A stretch of 58,963 nucleotides of DNA from assembly GCA_022821275.1 (NCBI GenBank), contig JAJEDY010000072.1, forward strand, positions 1 to 58,963, written 5' to 3'. How positions within the stretch are numbered: the stretch's first letter is position 1; each line of letters opens with the position of its first letter. Shown here in pieces: positions 33,393 to 41,379 of this stretch. The notes below the pieces were generated by a model. That model saw nothing but the letters and a program-made list of their open reading frames with translations, did not search any database and had not been told where the DNA came from. Both the position numbers and the translations under genes were made by a program. This DNA is from Candidatus Latescibacterota bacterium (GTDB taxonomy: Bacteria > Latescibacterota > UBA2968).

Positions 33393-34326
33393 CTACGTTG
33401 TCCTTTTGCATCAACCACAGTCGCACGTAATGCCGTCTTTGGTCCGGATCTGGATGGTCTTCAAATGCCGTTCGATTGTGCAGGATCCAATTGTTGTTGG
33501 TAAATAGCATTTGTCCGGGCGCGAGATCAAATTCCACGCACATTTCGGGACGCTTTAATATGTCTTCAACGGTTTGTAGTGCGCGCTCTTGTTCTGACGT
33601 GAGTGGTACATCTGCTTCTCGATGTCCCTCCTGGATATAATAGTGCAGGTAGCGCATGATCAATGTCTGTTTATCCCAGAAAAAAACAGGGGTCTTTTTT
33701 ACAGGTGCTTCGCCCGGGAGAAATTGTCCCCGTCGGTCAAAATAGAAAAGTGAGTAAAGCGCGTTTAGAACGTTGGGCGCTTGACGGTGTAGTATATTGT
33801 GTACTGCACAGGCACTGATCAATTGGTTGCGTCCACCCGACCGCGCGGTTTTGATACATAACAGGCCGACTATTTCGGGTACTTGCGTTCCGAATGCGCC
33901 ATCTGTGTGAAACGAACTTTCTGCGTTGGTTACGGAAAAACGCGCGCCCGATTTTACATCTCGTCCGGTGTCCCGCACATCGTATAGTAGCGTGCCTTCG
34001 ATATTTTGTTCAAAGGGTACGCCCAAACACTGTCCGATCATCCAATATGCGGCTCGCGCCTGGTCCCGTGTGTAATATTCTACGGGCAAGTGCTCGATGA
34101 TGGCAAATCCGCGTCCGGTGTGCAATGCCTCGGAGACGGGCTGGAGACAGGGCGCATGAGCGATGGCATCGGAAACGCGGAGATCGGAGATCGCGCCCGT
34201 ATGTTTTTGCACATTGCTGTCCAATGCAGATAAATAGCGTTCGGGTAAGGTGTAATACCATTCAGAAGGCGCATCAATGGTATCGGCAGTCCACGCACGG
34301 GTATCTGTTATTTGTTTGTTTAACAT
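33385..34326 (-). CDS. TauD/TfdA-type Fe(II)/2-oxoglutarate dioxygenase
   Basis: A 313-residue protein with the facial triad: HTDGAF (His/Asp near residues 139-141), LHNRTAF (His near residue 284), and a downstream Arg (QRRHYVRLWL) that binds 2-oxoglutarate. The core is a double-stranded beta-helix. Such enzymes hydroxylate sulfonates, quaternary amines or amino acids. It is the first gene of the minus-strand block with its own strong promoter; no sulfonate transporter is adjacent, so taurine is not implied. Confidence 0.88.
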   Translation of the reverse strand: MLNKQITDTRAWTADTIDAPSEWYYTLPERYLSALDSNVQKHTGAISDLRVSDAIAHAPCLQPVSEALHTGRGFAIIEHLPVEYYTRDQARAAYWMIGQCLGVPFEQNIEGTLLYDVRDTGRDVKSGARFSVTNAESSFHTDGAFGTQVPEIVGLLCIKTARSGGRNQLISACAVHNILHRQAPNVLNALYSLFYFDRRGQFLPGEAPVKKTPVFFWDKQTLIMRYLHYYIQEGHREADVPLTSEQERALQTVEDILKRPEMCVEFDLAPGQMLFTNNNWILHNRTAFEDHPDPDQRRHYVRLWLMQKDNVDG

Positions 34327-34380
34327 GATGAAGTTCTTTTACCTTGCGTTCTACGAGGCTCTACCGTTATTTTGATTGAT

Positions 34381-34409
34381 ATTCTAAGGGACAAATTGCA
34401 CTCTGTCAA
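34381..34409 (-). promoter_or_regulatory. Sigma70-type promoter of the TauD-led operon
   Basis: On the minus strand TTGACA (34404-34409) and TAGAAT (34381-34386) are separated by exactly 17 bp. It drives leftward transcription, divergent from the GalU-like gene. Confidence 0.65.
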
Positions 34410-34438
34410 GCGTTTGGCATTTGGAGGAGCATCGCGCT

Positions 34439-35347
34439 ATGGAGATTGAAAAAGTCGTTATTCCGGTTGCTGGTTTGGGTACGAGTCTGTTGCCTGCGAC
34501 CAAATCTCAACCCAAAGAGATGTTGCCCGTGGGACGAAAGCCCGTGGTTCAGTATGTGGTTGAAGAGGTGATTGAGCAGGGGCTAAAGAAGATACTTTTT
34601 GTGACGGGAAAGGATAAGCGTACGATAGAAGATCATTTTGATCGGGATCCGGAATTGCAGAATTATCTCTCGGAGAGCGATCACGAGCGTTTGCTCGATG
34701 AACTCGATTACGAAAAAGAAGGGGTCAAATTTTTTTATACGCGACAAATTATCCCTTCCGGTCATATTACGCCCGCGGGTATAGGGGATGCTATCAGCAG
34801 GGCTGAGGACTTTGTTGCTGGCGAGCCATTTGTGGTTGCGTTTGGCGATACGATTATCAAATCGGGCAATCATGCGGGTCTCGTGCGGCGGATGATTAAA
34901 TCGCACTGCGAGAATCAAGCCAGTTGTACTATTGCGGTTGTCGAGGTGCCTCAGGGCGAAGAAGACCAGTACGGTATTGTTGAGCCTGTGAACGGTGCGT
35001 CTGAAGATGATTTTGAAATCGCGCATATTGTGGAGAAGCCCGCACCGGAAAATGCGCCGAGCAATCTCGGCGTGGCCGCGCGTTATATTTTTAATCCCGA
35101 AATTTTTACTGCTCTCAAACGCACATCTCCCAGTTACAGGGGCAAGCTCGAGCTTACAGATGCGATTTCGACGCTTATTAAAATGGGACACTCTGTTCGC
35201 TGTATTAAGTTGTATCCCGAAGAATTGCGCTACGATATCGGCGATTTTGAATCGTATTTCAAATCCTTTATTGACTTTGCTCTTTTTGATCAGCGCTATG
35301 GGTACCTTCTCCGCCAGTACCTGCAAAAGCGCTTGAGACAATTCTAA
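34439..35347 (+). CDS. GalU-like nucleotidyltransferase (UTP-sugar-1-phosphate)
   Basis: A 302-residue nucleotidyltransferase of the GalU group. VIPVAGLGTSLLPATKSQPK (residues 6-25) matches the family signature except that the G-x-G-T-R arginine is Ser. Other marks are present: KEMLPVGRKPVVQYV, GDT, VEKPAPENAPSN and KLELTDAI. GalU makes UDP-glucose from UTP and glucose-1-phosphate. GGAGGAG before ATG 34439 fixes the start. It is fused by stop-start overlap to a GHMP kinase that would supply a sugar-1-phosphate, so the substrate here could be another sugar, such as glucuronate-1-phosphate. Confidence 0.85.
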   Translation: MEIEKVVIPVAGLGTSLLPATKSQPKEMLPVGRKPVVQYVVEEVIEQGLKKILFVTGKDKRTIEDHFDRDPELQNYLSESDHERLLDELDYEKEGVKFFYTRQIIPSGHITPAGIGDAISRAEDFVAGEPFVVAFGDTIIKSGNHAGLVRRMIKSHCENQASCTIAVVEVPQGEEDQYGIVEPVNGASEDDFEIAHIVEKPAPENAPSNLGVAARYIFNPEIFTALKRTSPSYRGKLELTDAISTLIKMGHSVRCIKLYPEELRYDIGDFESYFKSFIDFALFDQRYGYLLRQYLQKRLRQF

Positions 35348-36402
35348 TGATCCATGCGTTTTTTTCCACTGCCCCAGGACGCTGTGGCATTATTGGAAAT
35401 CCCACTGATATGTACGGCGGTAGCGTTATTTCGTGTTCAACGCAGGAACGCGCCGCAGTTCTGATTGAGTCGTCCGATGTGCTCAGTTTTGAGGTTGCCG
35501 GGCAGCGCTTTGAAGTGCAGCGTCCCGAAGATTTATATCCGGATGGCGGCTATTTTGATGTGGCGAAGGCCATCGTCCATTTTCTGGATCTCGGCAGTGC
35601 GAAGTTTTCTCTGCGCTGGGCGTGCAATGTGCCCTTTGCCGCCGGGCTTTCCAGTTCGTCGGCTATGAGTGTGTCTATTCTCAGCGCGATTTTTGCATTT
35701 CTGGGACGCGACGAGCATCCCTTTTTTTGCGCTGAGATGGCGCGGCATATCGAGTTGAACTATATGGCTTTATGCGGGTATCAAGATGCGTATATGTGCA
35801 TGTTTGGCGGTTTGAATTATATGGATTTCAATGGCAAGCAGTTTTACCGCGCGTTTGGGGATGAGCCTTATGCGACTGTTGAGCCGCTCCACGAGTACGT
35901 TGGGGATTGCCCCTTTGTGTTGGGGCATACGGGTGTCCAGCGTTCGTCGGGCACTGTTCATTTGCCGATTCGAGAGCGCTGGTTGGCGGGCGATCGAGAG
36001 GTCAGGCGTTGTTATTTGCGGATTGCACATCTGGCGCGTATGGGCAAACGCGCGATTCTCGCCAAAGATTGGGCGCATCTGGGCATGCTGATGATCGAGA
36101 ATCACGAGATTCAGCGCGACTTAGGGGGATCGGGTCCGGAGAATGAGCGGTTGATTCAGGCCGCATTGGAGGGCGGCGCACTGGGCGCGAAGCTCGCTGG
36201 CGCAGGGGGTGGCGGTACTATTATCGCGCTTGCGTGTGATAAAAAGCCCGTTGTCGAGGCTATGAAACAGGCCGGTGCCAGTCGCATTTTGTATCCCAAA
36301 CCCCGTCCCGGTGCGACGGTTGTTCCGCTTGAAAATGCAGCGGACCGCGAGCGGGCGGAACGAGAACTCGTCCAGCGTGGCGAGCAGGCGGATATTGTAT
36401 AG
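35347..36402 (+). CDS. GHMP sugar kinase, glucuronokinase-like
   Basis: A 351-residue GHMP kinase. Motif 1 is APGRCGIIGNPTDMYGG (residues 9-25), motif 2 the ATP loop PFAAGLSSSSAMS (about residues 96-108), and motif 3 GAKLAGAGGGGTI (about residues 277-289). The GNPTDMYGG variant resembles glucuronokinases (GNPSD...) more than galactokinase or mevalonate kinase. It would make a sugar-1-phosphate for the GalU-like enzyme whose stop codon overlaps its start. Assignment to glucuronate is an inference from motif 1 and context. Confidence 0.8.
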   Translation: MIHAFFSTAPGRCGIIGNPTDMYGGSVISCSTQERAAVLIESSDVLSFEVAGQRFEVQRPEDLYPDGGYFDVAKAIVHFLDLGSAKFSLRWACNVPFAAGLSSSSAMSVSILSAIFAFLGRDEHPFFCAEMARHIELNYMALCGYQDAYMCMFGGLNYMDFNGKQFYRAFGDEPYATVEPLHEYVGDCPFVLGHTGVQRSSGTVHLPIRERWLAGDREVRRCYLRIAHLARMGKRAILAKDWAHLGMLMIENHEIQRDLGGSGPENERLIQAALEGGALGAKLAGAGGGGTIIALACDKKPVVEAMKQAGASRILYPKPRPGATVVPLENAADRERAERELVQRGEQADIV

Positions 36403-36404
36403 CT

Positions 36405-37490
36405 ATGTCTTCTTCAAATAATTTCCGCATCCTTTTTCTCGCGCGTCGCTACCCACCCAGTGTGGGGGGTATTCAGACGCATTGTTATAATCTCTATCAT
36501 CGTTTGATTGAGATGTGTTCGGTAAAACTGGTCGCTCTGGGTAGAGATTCGCTTTTGCATCTGATCTGGTTCGTGCCTTATGCGTTTCTGGTATCTTTTT
36601 TTTGTGTTATTTTCAGGCGGGTTGATGCGATTTATTTTAGCGATGGCGTGATTTGTTCTATTGCGCCGTTTCTGAGGTTGTTTACGCGCATGCGTTTTGT
36701 GGTGACGATTTACGGTTTGGAGATGACGTTTTCCAATCCGATATTTAGTCGCATGATGCGCTTTGGTGTTTCGTTTTGTGACAGGGTGGCTGTTATCAGT
36801 CAAATTACCAGAGCGCTTGCCATTCAGGCTGGTGTGCCCACTGAAAAAATTGATATTATTTATCTCGGTATCGATCCGCCCAGTATTCATAGGGCGCAGC
36901 GCGAGGCTCTCAAAGCGCGATTTGAGGCCGAACACGGTGTTCAATTTGGACGGGACAAAATTGTTCTGAATTTCGGCAGGCAGGTGCCCCGAAAAGGCGT
37001 GGCCAAATTTTTGGAATGCGGCGTGCCTTTGCTCGATCGAGATATCGTGCTGATTATTAGCGGTTCGGGTCCAGATGCCGAGCGCATTCGCGAGATTTGG
37101 GAAGAAAATGGTCTTCGAGATCGGGTGTTGTTGCTTTATCTGAGCGATGAAGAATTGGGGTTTATCAGAGGTGAAGCAGATCTTTTTCTTATGCCCAATG
37201 TGCCCTATCCCAACGATGTGGAAGGGTTTGGCATTACCCATCTCGAATGTATGCACGATGGCACGCCCGTGGTGGCTTTTGCTGTGGATGCACTTACGGA
37301 GAGTGTTAGCAAGGGGGGGTATCTGATTCCGCCGAATGATTATCAGGCGTTTGTCGATCAGATTCACGCTTTTTTTCAGTTGTCTGCAACAGAGCGCGAG
37401 GAAATAGAACGCGAAGCCCGCGATTATGTGCGTTCTGGGTTTACATGGGATAAGACTGCTGTAGAATATTTCGATCTTTTTGTGGGGTGA
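36405..37490 (+). CDS. GT4-family glycosyltransferase
   Basis: A 361-residue GT-B glycosyltransferase. The N-terminal domain has RRYPPSVGGIQTH (residues 14-26), and the C-terminal donor-binding site has EGFGITHLECMHDGTPVVAF (about residues 273-292), the E-x7-E pattern of GT4. A hydrophobic stretch near residues 53-69 may associate with the membrane. It begins 2 bp after the kinase gene, and so probably uses the nucleotide sugar made by the two upstream genes to build a glycan or glycolipid. Confidence 0.88.
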   Translation: MSSSNNFRILFLARRYPPSVGGIQTHCYNLYHRLIEMCSVKLVALGRDSLLHLIWFVPYAFLVSFFCVIFRRVDAIYFSDGVICSIAPFLRLFTRMRFVVTIYGLEMTFSNPIFSRMMRFGVSFCDRVAVISQITRALAIQAGVPTEKIDIIYLGIDPPSIHRAQREALKARFEAEHGVQFGRDKIVLNFGRQVPRKGVAKFLECGVPLLDRDIVLIISGSGPDAERIREIWEENGLRDRVLLLYLSDEELGFIRGEADLFLMPNVPYPNDVEGFGITHLECMHDGTPVVAFAVDALTESVSKGGYLIPPNDYQAFVDQIHAFFQLSATEREEIEREARDYVRSGFTWDKTAVEYFDLFVG

Positions 37491-37502
37491 AAGGAATTTT
37501 TT

Positions 37503-39110
37503 ATGACCGGTGCTGATGTTCTTATTCAAAGTTTAAAAGCGCAGGGGGTTGATACGCTTACGGGTATGCCAGGCAATCAGAATATTCATCTTTACGATGC
37601 GGTGCTGCGCGCTGGTGGTATTCGCCATTTGCTTATCCGTCACGAACAGGGCGCGACTTTGATAGCAAATGGGTATGCGCGCGCGTCTGGGCGCGTTGGT
37701 GTCGCGCTTACTGTTCCAGGTCCCGGTTCGACAAATGCCTCTACGGGGTTGGTGGATGCCCATACGGATTGCGTTCCCGTGCTGTTGATTACCGGGGGGA
37801 CAGAGGTGGCTTTTGACGGGCGGGATCGCGCGAAGTGTTTTCACGGTCTGGATCAGGAGACTTTTTTTAAGTCGATTACGCATTTTTTTGCGCGGCCCAG
37901 GTCTGTTGGTGAAATTCCCGATGCGGTTGTCGGTGCGTTCAAGGCACTGCGCGCCCCGCGTCCCGGTCCTGCGGTTATTGAATTGCCGACGGATGTTGCC
38001 GCAGAGGCGGGTGTGGCGGATATTCCACCGCTGGTTGAGGGGGATCGCCTGTGTCCCGATAGCGCGGATATTGACCGCGTGGCCGCGGTGCTTCGCACGG
38101 CAAAACGTCCGGCTATTCTCGCGGGTAGCGCGGTTATGCACGCCGATGCCACCGATGCGCTCCGTTCTCTTGCAGAGGGTTTCAATATTCCCGTTGTTTA
38201 TACCCGTTTGGGGAAGGGGGTTATGCCAGATGGGCATTCTCTGACTGTGGGGCATTGTTCGGCGCAGGCGGGTAAGACTGTTCTCGGTGGTGCGGATTTG
38301 CTTCTCGCGATTGGTTGTCGCTTTACGCAGATCGATACGCGGAGCTGGTCGCTGCCTCTGCCGGATCGCAAGGTTCAACTCGATCCCGATCCGCGAGAGC
38401 TTGGGCGCGAGTATCCGATTGAGGCGGGTGTTGCGGGTGATCTGGCGCTGTCGATTCCCCAACTTGCCGAGGTGGCGGGTGGTTATGCAGCGGATTGGGG
38501 TGATTTTGTCGATCGCACGCGGGTCGAGGCCGGGGCTAACCGCGCGCCAGTGCCCATTATGGGCGTTACGCGCAAGTCGCTTCCCGAGGATGCGATTGTT
38601 GTGGTGGATGTTACGTCTATTGGGTATCGCGCGTTTGACGAGTATCCGATTACTCTTCCGCGTACGTTTCTCTATCCCAGTCATTCGGTTACGCTGGGGT
38701 TTGCGGTTCCCGCTGCTATTGGCGCGAAGCTGGCGTGTCCAGATCAGCAGGTTGTCGCGTTTTGTGGCGATGGTGGGTTTCAGATGACGGCGAGCGAACT
38801 CGCTACGGCTGCCGAACACGGTATTGAGACGGTTTCTGTTGTTTCCAATGATGGTAGTCTTTCGGCGATTCGCGGTGCTCAGGCAAAGGCTTTTGATGGT
38901 CGGGTGATCGATACGGATATGAAGACGCCCCGTCTTGCAGATTTGGCGCGGTCTCTGGGTGCAAGGGGGATTCGCGTGGATGATCCCGATCGTTTTGAAG
39001 CGGTTTTTGCCGATACTCTGGGTCTGGAAGGTCCTGCTGTGATTGAGGTGATGATGGAGGAGCAGCGCGATTATCTCATTAGCCGCGTGCCGTGGCTTTA
39101 CCCGGAATAG
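37503..39110 (+). CDS. Thiamine diphosphate-dependent enzyme, acetolactate-synthase-like
   Basis: A 535-residue ThDP enzyme. The N-terminal PYR domain has the cofactor Glu in IRHEQGATLIANGYAR (about residue 47), a central DHAP-synthase-like domain follows, and the C-terminal PP domain has CGDGGFQMTASELATA (about residue 420) with an ND in place of the usual NN end of the ThDP motif. This suits acetolactate synthase, benzoylformate decarboxylase or sulfopyruvate decarboxylase-like members. No small regulatory subunit lies adjacent, so branched-chain synthesis is not implied. Confidence 0.85.
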   Translation: MTGADVLIQSLKAQGVDTLTGMPGNQNIHLYDAVLRAGGIRHLLIRHEQGATLIANGYARASGRVGVALTVPGPGSTNASTGLVDAHTDCVPVLLITGGTEVAFDGRDRAKCFHGLDQETFFKSITHFFARPRSVGEIPDAVVGAFKALRAPRPGPAVIELPTDVAAEAGVADIPPLVEGDRLCPDSADIDRVAAVLRTAKRPAILAGSAVMHADATDALRSLAEGFNIPVVYTRLGKGVMPDGHSLTVGHCSAQAGKTVLGGADLLLAIGCRFTQIDTRSWSLPLPDRKVQLDPDPRELGREYPIEAGVAGDLALSIPQLAEVAGGYAADWGDFVDRTRVEAGANRAPVPIMGVTRKSLPEDAIVVVDVTSIGYRAFDEYPITLPRTFLYPSHSVTLGFAVPAAIGAKLACPDQQVVAFCGDGGFQMTASELATAAEHGIETVSVVSNDGSLSAIRGAQAKAFDGRVIDTDMKTPRLADLARSLGARGIRVDDPDRFEAVFADTLGLEGPAVIEVMMEEQRDYLISRVPWLYPE

Positions 39111-39116
39111 GTCGAG

Positions 39117-41324
39117 ATGATCAAGATAGAAAAAATAAAACCCTATATTGATAAGACAAAGCCGTATATCTACTGGATAAGGCCCCATCTTTTCCGTATA
39201 GCGATTTATTGTATGATTTGTGCGGTGGGGTATTTGGCTATTGCTGTTGCGGTGATTTATGGATATAAGGACGGCTTGCCGTCTTTTGATAAGTTAGAGG
39301 ATGTGGATCCCGCGCAGACGACCAATATTTTTTCTCGAGATGGGGTCGAGTTGAAGAAATTCTGGGTGCAGAGGCGCGACCCCATTGCGTTTGAGCAGTT
39401 GCCGCGTGCTGTGATTGACGCTCTGATTGTTACGGAAGATCAGCGTTTTTGGAGGCACTGGGGTGTGAGTGTTCCCGATATTATCCGCGTGGTGTTCCGC
39501 AATGTTTATACGTCGGGTACTTTGAAGGGGCACGGTGCCAGTACGCTGACGCAACAATTGGCGCGGAATATTTTTTTGACGCTGGATCCTACGTGGACAC
39601 GTAAAATTCAGGAGCAGATGACTGCCGTGCTTTTGGAGCGCACTTATACCAAGCGCGAGATTATTACGATGTATTTTAATCAGATGTATTTCGGCAATAG
39701 TGCTTACGGTATTCAAACTGCTGCGCGTCGTTTTTTTGGGAAGGATGTCGAGCGTTTGAGGGTGGAGGAGGGGGCGTTGTTGGTCGGGCTTTTGAAGGGG
39801 CCGACTCCCTATTCGCCGATTTACCACCCCGCGCGCGCGCTGGATAGGCGCAATAATGTGGTGCTGTACAATATGCGGGGGTTGGGCAAGATTACGGCGG
39901 CAGAATACGATTCGGTTGCTCAGCATCCGATTGTTTTGAAGGAGGTCCGAGAGGAGACGGGAGAGGCGCCCTATTTTACGGAGGATATTCGCAAGTATTT
40001 GGAATATACCTATGGGCTGAGTGTGCTTTACGATGGTGCGACAGTTACTACGACGCTGGATAGTCGGTTACAGGAGATTGCAGAGGATGTGGTGTCGCAA
40101 AATGTGATGGGGAAGCTGAAAGATCGCGTGGCTGACAAATGGAAGCGCGATCCCCCGGGTGCGGCATTTTTTGCGAAGATCAAGACGCGGCAAGATACGC
40201 TGGCTAATCTGGTGTTGCAGGGGGCGCTGGTGGCACTGGATCCGCATACGGGACATATTTTGGCGCTGGTGGGCGGGCGCAATTTTGAAGAGAGTAAGTT
40301 TAATCGCGCAACGCAGGCTATGCGTCAGCCGGGGTCTTCTTTTAAGCCTTTTATTTATACGGCTGCGGTTGATAAGGGCCATACGGCCACCTGGCGGTTG
40401 CCCGATACGGCTGTGACGATTAAGATGTACGATGGGACGTATTGGCAGCCCGAGAATTACGACCGAAAATTTTTGGGGTGGATGACGATGCGCGAAGGGC
40501 TTGCGGGTTCTCGCAATGTGGTGACGACTAAGGTGTTGCAAGCGGTGGGTCCGAAGACGGTGGTGGATTACGCGATGAAGATGGGGATTGATTCGCAGAT
40601 TCAACCGGTTTTGTCTTTGGGGATGGGAACGAGTGAGGTCAAGTTGTTGGAGTTGGCGTCGGCTTATGGGACGCTGGCGAATAAGGGTATTCGGGTGACG
40701 CCGATGTCGATTTTGAAGATTGAGGATAAGAATGGGAATGTGCTTGAGGAGAATGTGCAGGGGCGCGAACGGGTTGTGTTGAGTGAGGAGGCTGCGGCTG
40801 TGACTGTGGATCTGATGCAGTCAGTTCTGGATATGCGGGCGGGTGAAAATTACGCGGTTTTGACCGGGACAGGGCGGATTGCGCGCACGGCTTTTGGTTT
40901 TCGTCGTCCAGCGGCGGGGAAGACGGGTACGACGCAGGAGTATGCCGATGCGTGGTTTATCGGGTTTACGCCGCAGATTGTGTGTGGGGTTTGGGTGGGG
41001 TTTGATTCCAAGGTGTCGATGGGGAGCCGAATGTCGGGTGCGGCTGTGGCGTTGCCGATTTGGGCAGAGTTTATGCAGCGTGCCCATGCTATGCTGAGGC
41101 TGCCGGTTGAAGATTTTGTGTTGCCGGAGGATATTCCCAGGGTGGAGGTTTGTGGCGATACTTATGAGGTGGCGTCTATTTATTGTTCCAGGCGTTATAC
41201 CGAGGTGTTTAAGCCGGGTACAGAACCCAAGCGTCCGTGTCCTGTACATACTTCGAATCAGCAGTCTTTGCCCTCGCCCAGTCAACCGAAAAAGCCCAGG
41301 ACGAAGCGGGAATATCAGTTTTGA
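39117..41324 (+). CDS. Class A penicillin-binding protein (PBP1A type)
   Basis: A 735-residue bifunctional murein synthase: cytoplasmic tail, one transmembrane helix (about residues 28-50), then a GT51 glycosyltransferase domain (catalytic Glu in TEDQRFWRHWGV near residue 106, GASTLTQQLARN) and a transpeptidase domain. The transpeptidase has SxxK in GSSFKPF (near residue 406), SRN as S-x-N, and GKTGTTQ near residue 601. It would polymerise and cross-link peptidoglycan in the periplasm. It follows the ThDP gene by 6 bp and is closed by a terminator. Confidence 0.95.
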   Translation: MIKIEKIKPYIDKTKPYIYWIRPHLFRIAIYCMICAVGYLAIAVAVIYGYKDGLPSFDKLEDVDPAQTTNIFSRDGVELKKFWVQRRDPIAFEQLPRAVIDALIVTEDQRFWRHWGVSVPDIIRVVFRNVYTSGTLKGHGASTLTQQLARNIFLTLDPTWTRKIQEQMTAVLLERTYTKREIITMYFNQMYFGNSAYGIQTAARRFFGKDVERLRVEEGALLVGLLKGPTPYSPIYHPARALDRRNNVVLYNMRGLGKITAAEYDSVAQHPIVLKEVREETGEAPYFTEDIRKYLEYTYGLSVLYDGATVTTTLDSRLQEIAEDVVSQNVMGKLKDRVADKWKRDPPGAAFFAKIKTRQDTLANLVLQGALVALDPHTGHILALVGGRNFEESKFNRATQAMRQPGSSFKPFIYTAAVDKGHTATWRLPDTAVTIKMYDGTYWQPENYDRKFLGWMTMREGLAGSRNVVTTKVLQAVGPKTVVDYAMKMGIDSQIQPVLSLGMGTSEVKLLELASAYGTLANKGIRVTPMSILKIEDKNGNVLEENVQGRERVVLSEEAAAVTVDLMQSVLDMRAGENYAVLTGTGRIARTAFGFRRPAAGKTGTTQEYADAWFIGFTPQIVCGVWVGFDSKVSMGSRMSGAAVALPIWAEFMQRAHAMLRLPVEDFVLPEDIPRVEVCGDTYEVASIYCSRRYTEVFKPGTEPKRPCPVHTSNQQSLPSPSQPKKPRTKREYQF

Positions 41325-41331
41325 TTTCTGT

Positions 41332-41367
41332 GGGATGATCCAGAAAGCGGGTCATCCCATTTTTTTT
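41332..41367 (+). terminator. Rho-independent terminator after the PBP gene
   Basis: GGGATGATCC (41332-41341) pairs with GGGTCATCCC (41349-41358) with one G-T pair, loop AGAAAGC, then A and a run of eight T. Confidence 0.85.
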
Positions 41368-41379
41368 GGGGGTGTAGAT

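Noticed and set aside
36414-39188. Very long minus-strand frames (371 and 551 codons) opposite the GT4 and ThDP genes
   Set aside because: The plus-strand proteins have clear family motifs; the antisense frames are Arg/His/Asn-rich low-complexity translations caused by codon bias and have no recognisable domain or ribosome site.
41107-41379. N-terminal extension of the beta-propeller gene into the PBP gene
   Set aside because: It lies in the PBP coding region and across a terminator; ATG 41380 has a good ribosome site.
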